The translations under genes were made by a program, and so were the position numbers. Below the pieces are notes generated by a model. The model did not search any database. It was not told the origin of the DNA and saw nothing but the letters and a program-made list of their open reading frames with translations. DNA of 64,000 bases from Treponema rectale (GTDB lineage Bacteria; Spirochaetota; Spirochaetia; Treponematales; Treponemataceae). Where the stretch lies: assembly GCF_014202035.1 (NCBI RefSeq), contig NZ_JACHFR010000001.1, forward strand, positions 434,001 through 498,000. The letters are read 5' to 3'. Below, one piece after another: positions 41,857 through 51,607 of this stretch (the stretch's first letter is position 1; each line of letters begins with the position of its first letter).

Positions 41857-44301
41857 ATGAGTGATTATCTTGACAGTAATAATGAAGAACTTCTCAAGGA
41901 TTTTTTCGCTGAAGCTGAGCAGCAGGTGGAGACTCTGGAGAGCAATATACTTGTTATCGAGAACGATCCGTCTAATCACGACGCTATAGATGAAATTTTC
42001 CGTGCAGCGCATACATTAAAAGGTGGATCTGCTACAGTAGAGATGACGGAACTTGCAGAATTCTGTCATGATGTTGAAGATTTGCTTGATGCGGTGCGAA
42101 GTGATCTTGTAGAGGTTAACGAACCGATAGTAGACGTACTCCTTTCAGGTATTGATACCATTAAGGCTATGCTTGAAGCAAGAAGCAATGGTACTGTATA
42201 TCAGGAAGATGTATCTCCTATTGTTGAAAAAATAAAATCATTTATTCCTGAAAAGGGTGGTAAAAAGAAAGAAAAGGCTCCTGTTCAGCTTCCGGCTGGA
42301 ATGCTTGGTGCAAAACCGGCTCCTGCTCCTGCTGCAGCTCCGGCACCTGCTGCCGGTAACGGTATGCCTGCTTTACCTGCTCTTTCTGACAGTGATTACA
42401 ATGAGCTTAAGGGTGCCCTTGAGGAAGGACAGCAGCTTTGGGCAGTAAACGTTACTTTTGATGAATCAAATCCTATGAATTCTGTAGGTGGTATTCAGGT
42501 TTTTGCAGCCCTTAAAAACTGTGGTTCAGTTCTTAAAACTGTTCCTGAGTTTGAAGCTCTTTATGAAGATGAATTCCATTTTCAGGTTGTATATTATCTG
42601 GCTTCGGCTTCTGAAGCTTCGGCTATCGAAGACGCAGCTTTTCTTGATGACGTAACGATAGGTGTTGATGCTTCTCTTGTTAAGGGTGGAGCAGCTTCAT
42701 CTCTTCAGGCTGCGGAAGTTCAGGCACCTGCACCTGCTGCAGCTCCGGAACCGGTTGTTGAACCTGTAAAACAGGCTGCGGAAGTTCAGGCTCCTGCACC
42801 TGCTGCAGAAAAAGAAGAAGCTGCGTCAGAATCTGTTCCTGCTACTACAGCAAATGTTCAGCAGGCAAAGAAATCTGTTGCTCCGGCACATTCAGCAGTT
42901 CAGACTGGCTCCATACTTCGTGTAGATTCAAAGCGTGTTGATAACCTTATGAATCTTGTCAGTGAGACTGTTATTACTAAGGCTGCCTTTAACCAGAATG
43001 GACTTCAGATGGCTGACCTTCAGGTAAAACTTGCCAGCCTTAATTCTCAGTTTAAGGAAAAACAGAGACAGCTTCTTGATGCAATTCCAAAAATTGTTGA
43101 AGAAGTGCAGGGGGGTGCTTCCGTTAAGGATGTCCGCCAGAAATTCTCTGATGAATACGGTTCAATGGCATCATGGTTTGATTCCTTTGAAACTGAATTT
43201 AAGACTTCTTCTACAAAATATCGTGCAACTACGCAGAATCTTGGACGTATTTCCAGTGAACTTCAGGAAGGCGTAATGAAGATCCGCATGGTTCCTATTG
43301 GAACTATCTTCAACCGCTTCCCTCGTGTTGTACGTGACCTTTGCCGTGATTTAGGCCGTAAAGTAAACCTTATCATTGAAGGTGAAGATACGGAACTTGA
43401 TAAGACTGTAGTTGATGATCTTCTTGATCCGATTATGCACTGTATCAGAAACTCAGTTGATCATGGTGTTGAACCTCCTGAAGTTCGTGTTGCAGCCGGT
43501 AAGGATGAGACAGGTACTGTAATTCTTCGTGCAGCTAACGAAGGAAATATGATTGTCATTGATGTTATTGATGACGGTGAAGGTATTAACGTAGAAAAGG
43601 TTAAGGAAAAGGCAATCAAGAAGGGACTTATCAGTCCTAATAAGGTTCTTACTAACCAGGATGCCTATAATCTTATATTCCTTCCTGGATTCTCTACAAG
43701 CGATAAAATCAGTAACGTTTCCGGACGTGGTGTTGGTCTTGATGTCGTTAAGACTATGGTAGAAAAACTTAAGGGTACGATTACTGTAACTTCAGAAAAG
43801 GATAAGGGTACGAAGTTCTCCATCAGGCTTCCGCTTACTCTTGCAATCATTCAGGGTCTGCTTGTACGTGTTGGAAAAGAAGTTTATTCAATTCCAATTA
43901 CAAACGTTATTGAAAGCCAGCGGGTAAAACTTGATACAATAAATACTATCGATAATTATGAAGTACTTAATGTCAGAAATGAAGTTATTTCTATTCTCAG
44001 ACTTAACCGCCTTTTCGGCATAAAGAACTCTCATAACGGCGAATATTGCTTCATCGTAATTGTTGGTTCTCAGGAAAAGAAAATCGGCGTTATGGTTGAT
44101 GCTCTTATTGGTGAAGAAGATGTTGTTATTAAACCGCTTCATGATCAGTTTACTTCTTCTCCTGGAATTGCGGGTGCTTCAGTTTTAGGTGACGGTTCGG
44201 TTTCCCTTATTATTGATGTCAGCCAGCTTTTGGATTTGGGTGTTAAGCAGGAACTTAATGCACAACAGATTCGTGAAGAAGCCATTAAGAATTCTAACTG
44301 A
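41857..44301 (+). CDS. cheA: Chemotaxis histidine kinase CheA (flagellar pathway)
   Basis: The 814-residue kinase has the full CheA layout. The HPt domain has His52 in AAHTLKGGSA. An Ala/Pro-rich linker leads to a P2-like domain at about 180-280, then a second Ala/Pro linker carrying two copies of AAEVQAPAPAA. The dimerisation domain (about 350-490) is unusually long, with extra helices, as reported for Treponema denticola CheA. The ATPase domain has CIRNSVDHGVEPPE, DDGEGI and GRGVGLD. A CheW-like P5 domain follows. This kinase should phosphorylate the CheY at 46.2 kb to control flagellar rotation. Confidence 0.96.
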   Translation: MSDYLDSNNEELLKDFFAEAEQQVETLESNILVIENDPSNHDAIDEIFRAAHTLKGGSATVEMTELAEFCHDVEDLLDAVRSDLVEVNEPIVDVLLSGIDTIKAMLEARSNGTVYQEDVSPIVEKIKSFIPEKGGKKKEKAPVQLPAGMLGAKPAPAPAAAPAPAAGNGMPALPALSDSDYNELKGALEEGQQLWAVNVTFDESNPMNSVGGIQVFAALKNCGSVLKTVPEFEALYEDEFHFQVVYYLASASEASAIEDAAFLDDVTIGVDASLVKGGAASSLQAAEVQAPAPAAAPEPVVEPVKQAAEVQAPAPAAEKEEAASESVPATTANVQQAKKSVAPAHSAVQTGSILRVDSKRVDNLMNLVSETVITKAAFNQNGLQMADLQVKLASLNSQFKEKQRQLLDAIPKIVEEVQGGASVKDVRQKFSDEYGSMASWFDSFETEFKTSSTKYRATTQNLGRISSELQEGVMKIRMVPIGTIFNRFPRVVRDLCRDLGRKVNLIIEGEDTELDKTVVDDLLDPIMHCIRNSVDHGVEPPEVRVAAGKDETGTVILRAANEGNMIVIDVIDDGEGINVEKVKEKAIKKGLISPNKVLTNQDAYNLIFLPGFSTSDKISNVSGRGVGLDVVKTMVEKLKGTITVTSEKDKGTKFSIRLPLTLAIIQGLLVRVGKEVYSIPITNVIESQRVKLDTINTIDNYEVLNVRNEVISILRLNRLFGIKNSHNGEYCFIVIVGSQEKKIGVMVDALIGEEDVVIKPLHDQFTSSPGIAGASVLGDGSVSLIIDVSQLLDLGVKQELNAQQIREEAIKNSN

Positions 44302-44309
44302 GGTAAAGT

Positions 44310-45713
44310 ATGGGAACTATACAGGATAAACTTAGCGTATTAGCCAGTACAACCGAAAGTGCAGAAAGCGGCCTCACAAACGAACAGCTCGATGAAGAAA
44401 AAAAGAAGGTTGCTGTCGTTGACTATAAGATGGTTACTTTCTCTCTTTGCGGAAAGGACTATGCAATCGACATTATGAAGGTTAAGGAAATTGCCAAGGC
44501 AGGTCGTTTTACTTATGTGCCTAACACTTTGCCTTTTGTACTTGGCGTTTATAACCTTCGCGGTGATATTATTCCGATTATTGACCTCAGGCTTTTCTTT
44601 AACATTGAAATTCCTGAGCGTGATGATAATGCACTTGAAAACATGCTTATCGTTACGGTTGGTGAACAGACTTTTGGTGTCGTAGTAGATGCAATTGATA
44701 AGGTTGTCGGTATTCAGAAAAGTACCATTCAGCCGCCTCATCCTCTTTTTGGAGATATAAACATTAAGTATATCTACGGTGTTGTTGAGGCAGAACGTCA
44801 TCTTTACATTCTTCTTGACATTGACAAGATTTTTGGAGTCAGGACACCGGAAGAAGAGCGCGAAATGGCAGAAACAGCTACTGCGCAGATGAAAAAGCGT
44901 CAGGCAGCAGCTATTGCTATACAGCAGCAGAGAACGGCTTCTCCTGAAGGAGTGCCTGCACAGGCAGTTCCAGAAAAGAAAGAAGTTGATCTGAATTTCA
45001 TTGCTGATTCATTGAAGAACTTTAAAAAGTTTTACCTTACAGACGTTAACAGAGACTGGGTAAAAAAGCGTTATGCAGAATGGGAAAAGACAAGAGGTGA
45101 GGATAAGACTCAGCTTCAGTCTGATTCTGATGCAGAACTCTTTTTGAAGCCTTTCTATTCAAGATGCAACGAAACCTGGTGGACGGAAGATTTTGCTGAG
45201 AGTGTTGCAAAGGCACTTCCTGAAAACAGTGCAAAAAATATTGTCGTATGGAATCCTGGATGCGGTAAAGGTTATGAAAGCTATTCTCTTGCCTGTCTTT
45301 TAAAAAAGCGTTATCCTAATGCTAAGATAAAAGTTTACGGACATGATGTAGACCTTCTTAGTGTTTCTAATGCACCTTTGATGAATCTTACTGATCAGGC
45401 CAGTGCAGACTGGTACCAGCCATATACTACAAAAACTGTGAGTGGTGATTTTACATTCAGTAAGGAAATCAAGGATTCGGTTATGTTTGAATATCATGAT
45501 TGTGTTCATACTAATAACCTTCCGCCGATTGACATCATTTTTGCAAGGGACGTACTTTCGTTCCTGTCAGAAGACTCTCAGAAAACAGTTTTAACTGATT
45601 TTAACGAGAAAATGAAAGGAAATGGTGTTATAATAGTAGGTGATAATGAAAATATTGCTATCCCGGGCTGGAATAAAAAGCAGTCAGGTAGTGTTGCAGT
45701 ATATTCAAAATAA
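44310..45713 (+). CDS. CheW fused to a CheR-like domain
   Basis: The 467-residue protein has a CheW domain at about 30-190 (FSLCGKDYAIDIMKVKEI, GVYNLRGDIIPIIDLR). A linker follows, and a methyltransferase-like domain at about 255-467 (VVWNPGCGKGYESYSL, GHDVD, DIIFARDVLSFL). The N-terminal helical domain of real CheR is absent, and the usual SACSTGQEPYS motif reads NPGCGKGYES. Such fusions are known in treponemes, where they build the receptor array rather than methylate. GAGGTAA precedes the ATG, nine bases after cheA. Confidence 0.93.
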   Translation: MGTIQDKLSVLASTTESAESGLTNEQLDEEKKKVAVVDYKMVTFSLCGKDYAIDIMKVKEIAKAGRFTYVPNTLPFVLGVYNLRGDIIPIIDLRLFFNIEIPERDDNALENMLIVTVGEQTFGVVVDAIDKVVGIQKSTIQPPHPLFGDINIKYIYGVVEAERHLYILLDIDKIFGVRTPEEEREMAETATAQMKKRQAAAIAIQQQRTASPEGVPAQAVPEKKEVDLNFIADSLKNFKKFYLTDVNRDWVKKRYAEWEKTRGEDKTQLQSDSDAELFLKPFYSRCNETWWTEDFAESVAKALPENSAKNIVVWNPGCGKGYESYSLACLLKKRYPNAKIKVYGHDVDLLSVSNAPLMNLTDQASADWYQPYTTKTVSGDFTFSKEIKDSVMFEYHDCVHTNNLPPIDIIFARDVLSFLSEDSQKTVLTDFNEKMKGNGVIIVGDNENIAIPGWNKKQSGSVAVYSK

Positions 45714-45750
45714 ATAAAATAAAATAGGAATACACTTAGGGGGATATTTA

Positions 45751-46233
45751 ATGAGAGTAGAGTACATTAACCCATTTGTAGAGACTTCATACAAAATATT
45801 GAAAGAAGTTTTGGGTGGTGCTGACGTAAAAAGAGGTGATTTATACCTTAAATCTACTGCCATGCCTGTAATGGGTGTTGCTGCATTAGTCGGACTTGCT
45901 GGAGACGTTGAAGGTCGTGTTCTTTTTGACATGACTTTTGAGACTGCAATTAATATTGCTTCTCAGATGAACGGTGAAAAGCTTGCTGAATTTGATGATC
46001 TTGCAAAGGCAACCATCAGTGAACTTGCAAACTTGATTACAGCCCAGGCAGTAACGAAGTTGCACGAACTTGGATTTAAATTTGACCTGACCCCACCGGC
46101 ATTGTTTGCAGGTGAAAAAATGGAAATAGCAGCTTTAAGCGGTACGAATCAGAGTGTAGAAGCTCTTATCGTTCCTCTTATTACTGAATTTGGTAAAATT
46201 GAAGTCAACGTCGCTATTCGCGAACGCGCATAA
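45751..46233 (+). CDS. cheX: CheY-P phosphatase CheX
   Basis: CheX dephosphorylates CheY-P. The 160-residue protein carries the catalytic ExxN pair at Glu91 and Asn94 in SELANLITAQA. It lacks the second copy of the motif found in CheC. It has a strong ribosome site (GGGGG) and lies 12 bases before cheY. Spirochaetes use CheX instead of CheZ. Confidence 0.93.
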   Translation: MRVEYINPFVETSYKILKEVLGGADVKRGDLYLKSTAMPVMGVAALVGLAGDVEGRVLFDMTFETAINIASQMNGEKLAEFDDLAKATISELANLITAQAVTKLHELGFKFDLTPPALFAGEKMEIAALSGTNQSVEALIVPLITEFGKIEVNVAIRERA

Positions 46234-46245
46234 GGAGTACAAAGT

Positions 46246-46680
46246 ATGAAAACTAGAGAGGATTTCCCGTCAATCAATGAACGTCCGCCTGAGGGAGTTA
46301 AACTTGATGGTACCAAATTCCGTGTACTTGTTGTCGATGATTCTATGTTCGTTGCAAAACAGTTGACCCAGATTCTTACCAGTGATGGTTATGAAATTGT
46401 TGCAACTGCACAGGATGGAAAGGACGGAGTTGACAAGTATAAGGAACTGTGCCCGAATGTTGACCTCGTAACGATGGATATTACTATGCCTCGTATGGAC
46501 GGTATTACAGCCCTTGAGCAGATTATGGCATTTGATAAGAATGCTCGTGTTGTAATGGTTAGTGCTCTTGGTAAGGAAGAACTTGTTAAGAAGTCTCTTC
46601 TCAGCGGTGCAAAAAACTATATCGTTAAGCCATTGGATCGTAAAAAGGTTCTTGAACGTATTGCAGCAGCATTGAAATAG
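46246..46680 (+). CDS. cheY: Chemotaxis response regulator CheY
   Basis: The 144-residue single receiver has acidic pair VVDDS (Asp31, Asp32), phospho-acceptor Asp78 (TMDITMP), SALGKEE and the Lys in YIVKPLD. An N-terminal extension of about 24 residues is longer than in enteric CheY. Phosphorylated CheY would bind the flagellar switch. GGAG precedes the ATG and a strong terminator follows. Confidence 0.95.
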   Translation: MKTREDFPSINERPPEGVKLDGTKFRVLVVDDSMFVAKQLTQILTSDGYEIVATAQDGKDGVDKYKELCPNVDLVTMDITMPRMDGITALEQIMAFDKNARVVMVSALGKEELVKKSLLSGAKNYIVKPLDRKKVLERIAAALK

Positions 46681-46707
46681 ACGCTGCCTTATAAATGGTT
46701 TTATAAT

Positions 46708-46753
46708 CCCCCTGACACTGGATTTCTGTCTGGTTTCAGGGGGACTTTTTTTT
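46708..46753 (+). terminator. Terminator of the chemotaxis operon
   Basis: CCCCCTGA (46708-46715) pairs with TCAGGGGG (46736-46743), and eight T's follow. The T run overlaps the stop codon of the convergent dGTPase gene. Confidence 0.85.
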
Positions 46754-48035
46754 AGAAAGAAATTATTTCGTGATAAACCGTAATTGCAAACTGGTCTGTC
46801 ATTCCGGATATGTATTCAATTACGCATTTTTCATAACTTTCATCATTGTTAATGTCAAAAACTTCTTTCGTACAGAAACGCATTATGCTCTTTTTTTCTG
46901 GATCGTAGTTTGAATATTTTGTGAGCCAGTCAATGAAAGTCTTTTTCAGATTAGGAGCATATTTAAAACACTGTTCCATTTTTCTGTTCTGTGCATAAAC
47001 CTGAGTTTTCATCAGGGTGCGGTATATGCAGCCGAGAATATCCTGGGCGTAATGCTGAAATTCAATAAGCCGCCAGTTGTTGTAAATATTTGCATAGCTG
47101 AAGCGTTTCAGTTCTGTGATGAATTTGAAGTAGGGCTGACTGAAACAGATTCCGCTTTGAGGATCTGAATTCTGGGTTAAATCAACAATCATGTCGTTTA
47201 TGAGGACGGTTGTATTTACGGCACGGCCTGATCTGTGGACTCCTGAAGTTGTATGTACTGAGTTTTTTTTATCCGGACCAAAACCTAATGTTGATGCGAC
47301 AATTTCCCTCAGCTGACGGTAGCTTGCCATGTCAAGAAGGTGATAGGCTCTTGCGTCTTCTATATCCCTTCCTAAAAATGCAATTTTATCGCTGATTTTT
47401 ACTATGCAGCCTTCCCATGTAAAAGGAGCTGTCATTCCAGGACGACGTATGTCATAAAGATCCATAGCCTGGTCTCTTGGTTTTAATCCCTGCTGGTCGA
47501 TTTCTCCGCAGTGACAGATAAGGCCGTCCCTTACGGCATATGTAAGGTCAAGATTCTTTTCTGTTCCTTCCGGATCCTGAAGTGTTTCTATGAAATCAGC
47601 AAAAAAAAGACTGTTTCTTTCATGCCAGAACTTTTTAGGAGAATTCTGTCCATCGGATTTAAAACTTATAAGTGAATTCAATATGTCTTCACCTGTATGT
47701 CCGAAAGGGGCGTGTCCTATATCATGACCGATGGCTATAGACTGAGTAAGTTCTGCATTCAGTCCCAGATGTTTGGCAATTGTCGTACTGACGGAGGCAA
47801 CATGCATTACGTGTTCCATTCGCGTGCATACGTGATCATTTTGAGGAGCAAAAAAAACCTGGGTTTTATGTTTTAACCGCCTGAAAGCAAGGCAGTGCAG
47901 GAGTCTTGTATAGTCCCTTTCAAATTCACTTCGTATTCCATTTCCCCGCGAATAGAGGGAGTTTTCACGCTTTATGCAATCCTTCCATTTAGGATTGTTT
48001 TCGTCTGTCCGTACTTGAATAAAAGAATCGTTCAT
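46752..48035 (-). CDS. Deoxyguanosinetriphosphate triphosphohydrolase-like protein (HD domain)
   Basis: This 427-residue HD-domain hydrolase would remove triphosphate from dGTP or other dNTPs. The metal ligands are visible: RMEHVMHVA (His), AIGHDIGHAPFGHTGED (HD pair and following His), and a later Asp in KISDKIAFLGRD. RLKHKTQVF near the N-terminus is typical of the family. The ATG lies six bases after a TAAAAT (48047-48042 on the minus strand). There is no Shine-Dalgarno. It diverges from the folate gene. Confidence 0.88.
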   Translation of the reverse strand: MNDSFIQVRTDENNPKWKDCIKRENSLYSRGNGIRSEFERDYTRLLHCLAFRRLKHKTQVFFAPQNDHVCTRMEHVMHVASVSTTIAKHLGLNAELTQSIAIGHDIGHAPFGHTGEDILNSLISFKSDGQNSPKKFWHERNSLFFADFIETLQDPEGTEKNLDLTYAVRDGLICHCGEIDQQGLKPRDQAMDLYDIRRPGMTAPFTWEGCIVKISDKIAFLGRDIEDARAYHLLDMASYRQLREIVASTLGFGPDKKNSVHTTSGVHRSGRAVNTTVLINDMIVDLTQNSDPQSGICFSQPYFKFITELKRFSYANIYNNWRLIEFQHYAQDILGCIYRTLMKTQVYAQNRKMEQCFKYAPNLKKTFIDWLTKYSNYDPEKKSIMRFCTKEVFDINNDESYEKCVIEYISGMTDQFAITVYHEIISF

Positions 48036-48063
48036 GGTTTTATTTTAACTGCTGGAAAGAAAA

Positions 48064-48708
48064 ATGGAAAGTGACGCTAAATTAAATTTGACTGCAGAAT
48101 TAAAAAAAACTCTCAGAAAGAAATCAAAAGCTGCTGTGGCACAGTTGACTGAAAAAGAAAAATCAGAAAAAAGTACAGCTGCCTGCAGTTTTTTTTTAGA
48201 GAGCAGTCTTTATAAATCATCAGATGTAATTCTTTCTTACGCAGCCCTTAAATCAGAAATATCAACAGATCTGATAAATGCTGCCTGCAGTGAAAGTTTA
48301 AGAAAAATTGCTTTTCCGAGAGTTCATGAAAACAGTACCAGCATGGATTTTTACTTTTGGGATTCCCGCCTTAAAGAAGAGGCATTTGTAAGAGGAAGTT
48401 TCGGAATAATGGAACCGGAAGAAAATGAGCATTTTATTCTGGCTGGTGATTCATTTTCTGCTCAGACGAATGTAACGATGATTGTGCCTGGTCTTGCCTT
48501 TGATAAATCCGGCGGCAGGCTTGGAAAGGGAAAAGGTTTTTATGACAGGTATATTGCCCGGCTTTGCAAAATGCTTGAGGTTTCTTCTTCATCATTGTTT
48601 CTTCTTGGCATGTGTTTTGACTGCCAGGTGTGCAATTGTATTCCTTCAGAAGAACACGATGTAAAGATGAACGGCATTCTTACAGAATCAGGCATTGTTA
48701 TTTTTTAG
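48064..48708 (+). CDS. 5-formyltetrahydrofolate cyclo-ligase
   Basis: This enzyme turns 5-formyl-THF into 5,10-methenyl-THF with ATP. The 214-residue protein has LSYAALKSEIST, then VPGLAFDKSGGRLGKGKGFYDRYI, the family signature that binds substrate and Mg-ATP. GGAAAG precedes the ATG. Its end overlaps the tail of the convergent M16-like gene by 11 bases. Confidence 0.93.
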   Translation: MESDAKLNLTAELKKTLRKKSKAAVAQLTEKEKSEKSTAACSFFLESSLYKSSDVILSYAALKSEISTDLINAACSESLRKIAFPRVHENSTSMDFYFWDSRLKEEAFVRGSFGIMEPEENEHFILAGDSFSAQTNVTMIVPGLAFDKSGGRLGKGKGFYDRYIARLCKMLEVSSSSLFLLGMCFDCQVCNCIPSEEHDVKMNGILTESGIVIF

Positions 48709-51514
48709 TATCTGCAGAAAAAACTTTTACTGCTTCTTCTTCGTTAAAATACTTATCAAGAATTTCCGTAAAGTCAGCAGCCGTTGCCTTTTCTATTGTG
48801 GTGTAGCTTTCCAGGTATCTGTAAGGATTGCCTGAAATCAGCCCTTTATGCAGGAGTTCAGCTGTTCCTTTCTGCGTACTGCATTTTTTCAGGGCTGTTA
48901 CGGCCCACTGGGATTTTAGCAGCAGCAAGGTTTTATCAGATGTGTTTGCGTCAGTAAGGGAGGCTTTAAGTTCCCTAAGTGATTCGGTAAAAGCTTTTGT
49001 CAGCGTTGAAGTTCTGTCGAGTTTTAATACCGTTATTATTCCGGTTTTCAGTTCTGATGTAGAAAACTGCACGTCTGTCTGTGATCCGGTTTTTTTTGAC
49101 ATACGCAGGGAAATGTCTGTAAGCAGTGCATTAAAAATATCTTCTTCCATAGACGGTTCCGGTCCTTTAAGAACTATAAGTCCCGGATCTGTAAAAATTT
49201 TTGTAGGAACAAGAACCGGCACGTCTTTTGGCGCATCAGCTGATGTCTTGTCTGTGGTATAGTTATGTGAAAGCTGGATTTTGAAGCTTTTCTTCTTCAG
49301 GTCAGGTTTGGGAATAGAGTTTTCTTTTATCGTACTCTGTTCCTTTAAAAGACCGAAAGTCCGCTCAAGCAGGATTTCACATTCTTCTGCAGTTGTATCT
49401 CCTGATATTACTATTGAATATAATGATGCATCCAGCAGTTTTGTATAATTAAGGGCAATGGAATCATAAGTTGTGTTTTTTAATGCTTCTGATTTCAGGT
49501 CAAAGATTTTTTCATAGTCAGTTTTTCTGTATGCCTGATACAAAAAAGAAGATTTAAGCTGAAAATCAAGATACTGTTTTTTCATTGACCACTGGTAGTT
49601 CTGCTCGCTTACAAGGTGGTCTGCAGTAAGGGGTTGTATTTCTGCCCATATAAGTGAAGAAATAAAACTGTCAAGAACTTCATTCAGATCCTGCGGCAGG
49701 AATTCTATCTGGATGAATGATGAGGTTTCTTCCGTCCATGCTGAGATTTCTGGCGATGAGATTATCTGTCCCTGCATTCTTTTTTCATTCAAACTGCGGC
49801 TTATATTTATTGAAAGTGCATTTATAAGAACTGTCCGCAGCTGGTGTTCGTTTTGGGGAGATGCCGCTTCTCCTCCCTGTATTGCAACCGACAGTATGGC
49901 AGAAGAAGTTCCTTCAGTCTGTTTTACGGCACATCTGATTCCATTTAAAAGGGAAAAATTTTTTATTTCGGAATAATTCTTAAAGTAAAATATGTCGCCT
50001 GGAGAAAAATCTTCAGAACCTGTAATTGCGGCAAGAGTCTGCTCTACAGGTGTCAGCCGGGATTTTTTCTGTTCAAGGGCTTTTGCTTTTAAGAGTTCCT
50101 GATCGTACCAGAAGCCGGAGTTTTTTTCCATTCGTTCATATCCTGCTTCAGTAAAATCTTTTTCAAAACTGTCCCACAGAGAATCATTTATAATCAGAAA
50201 TACATAAGGTTCTGCACTTAATATTTTTTTTGTGATTTCCCTTTCATTTTTTGTATAGACGGAGTGTGAGAATTCTGAAAACCGGGAACGAAAAGTCTGT
50301 GCCGTAACTTCGCTGTCCAGGGCCCAGAAATCTGCCAGCAGTTCCATTGCTTTAATTGAATTTCCTGCAGTTTCAAGGTATCTTCCGTTGACTGCATCCT
50401 GTGCATTGATGAACAGACTCCGGTCCATCAGGGCTGCATGTTTTACTTTCTCTGTAAAAAGTTCGGCCTGTTTTACCGGATTATTTTCTGTACTTTTTTC
50501 AAGAAGACTCTGTATTATAAGTCTGGAAGAGGAATTTTTTCTTGCAGATGAAGAAGATATGTAGGCTTCACTTCTTATGGCCAGGAGTTCTTCCTTTAAC
50601 AGTTCTTTTTTTAGTGGTGATGGAACTGCATTGAAGGCTGCGCTTAAGATATCGCATTCCGGAGCATCCAGGTTAGTGTACTGAACTACAATTTGAGAAA
50701 GTTCCGGAGAAAAGTCTTTTGAAGTAATTGCAAATTTTCTCTGTGACTGAAGGGGAAGTTTTTCCGTGGAGTTTAAGTTTTTTACGGAACCTGTATTTTT
50801 CCAGTTAAAGAAGTTTTTCTGGCAGAGTTCATAAACTTTGTCTGCATCAATGTTTCCGGTTATGAAAAGGGCGCAGTTGTCCGGTACATAAAATTCTTTC
50901 TGTATGTTTTTAAGGATTGTACGGACTTCGCCTTTCGTGTATCCCATAAAAAGAGCAGGGTAAATACCGCTTTCCTGTTTCCACGGCTGTTCGGCAAATA
51001 CTTTTGAGTCAATTGAAGTATTTATGAAACCGCTTAAGCTTTCCGCATATTCATTTATCTGTTCCCGGAATAAAGAAAGAGTCTGGTTTAACTGGGCATC
51101 AGTGAAGTATGGAGAAGACAGGCAGAGGCTCAGTGTGTTCAGGTACGAGTCAAGGCTTGCTTCCGGAACGTCGGCCGTGTATGTAGTACTGTCTGCATTG
51201 CAGAGGGACTCAACCTGAATGTAATCAAGAGGACTGTTTTCTTCAGAGGCGGCTGTTTTTGTAAATAACTGGGCATAAAGCGAAAAGAATCCCGTATTGC
51301 TTAAGTCCTGGCTGGAATATCCTGCCCTGCATATTAATTCAGTGTGAATCAGGGGAATGGAACTGTCCGTACGTACAAATACCGTAAGTCCGTTGGAAAG
51401 GGTAAGTATGCTTACGTCTTCTGAACTGCCTTCCGGCCTGAATTTTTCCTGAGTAAATGCTGCCGCCGTAATAAAAGCAAGTATGAAAAAAAATAGAAAC
51501 CTCTGTCTTGTCAT
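48698..51514 (-). CDS. M16-family peptidase-like protein lacking the zinc motif
   Basis: The 938-residue protein has a signal peptide (ending about AAAFTQ) and four M16-like domains of about 220 residues, the usual layout of large pitrilysin relatives. ILTLSNGLTVFVRTDSSIPLI and YVPDNCALFITGNIDADKV are good M16 marks. However, where the zinc-binding HxxEH should stand, the sequence reads GFFSLYAQ, and no HxxEH occurs elsewhere. It is therefore probably inactive, or a partner for an active M16. It is exported, with no lipobox. The -10 TATTAT lies seven bases before the ATG. Confidence 0.85.
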   Translation of the reverse strand: MTRQRFLFFFILAFITAAAFTQEKFRPEGSSEDVSILTLSNGLTVFVRTDSSIPLIHTELICRAGYSSQDLSNTGFFSLYAQLFTKTAASEENSPLDYIQVESLCNADSTTYTADVPEASLDSYLNTLSLCLSSPYFTDAQLNQTLSLFREQINEYAESLSGFINTSIDSKVFAEQPWKQESGIYPALFMGYTKGEVRTILKNIQKEFYVPDNCALFITGNIDADKVYELCQKNFFNWKNTGSVKNLNSTEKLPLQSQRKFAITSKDFSPELSQIVVQYTNLDAPECDILSAAFNAVPSPLKKELLKEELLAIRSEAYISSSSARKNSSSRLIIQSLLEKSTENNPVKQAELFTEKVKHAALMDRSLFINAQDAVNGRYLETAGNSIKAMELLADFWALDSEVTAQTFRSRFSEFSHSVYTKNEREITKKILSAEPYVFLIINDSLWDSFEKDFTEAGYERMEKNSGFWYDQELLKAKALEQKKSRLTPVEQTLAAITGSEDFSPGDIFYFKNYSEIKNFSLLNGIRCAVKQTEGTSSAILSVAIQGGEAASPQNEHQLRTVLINALSINISRSLNEKRMQGQIISSPEISAWTEETSSFIQIEFLPQDLNEVLDSFISSLIWAEIQPLTADHLVSEQNYQWSMKKQYLDFQLKSSFLYQAYRKTDYEKIFDLKSEALKNTTYDSIALNYTKLLDASLYSIVISGDTTAEECEILLERTFGLLKEQSTIKENSIPKPDLKKKSFKIQLSHNYTTDKTSADAPKDVPVLVPTKIFTDPGLIVLKGPEPSMEEDIFNALLTDISLRMSKKTGSQTDVQFSTSELKTGIITVLKLDRTSTLTKAFTESLRELKASLTDANTSDKTLLLLKSQWAVTALKKCSTQKGTAELLHKGLISGNPYRYLESYTTIEKATAADFTEILDKYFNEEEAVKVFSADTKK

Positions 51515-51607
51515 GTAATCAATAATACCTTCTTTATTAATCTGTTGAAAGTCTGATTAAAGGATATACTTTTATATTTTCATGTATTGGTCTATAATTC
51601 TATAACT

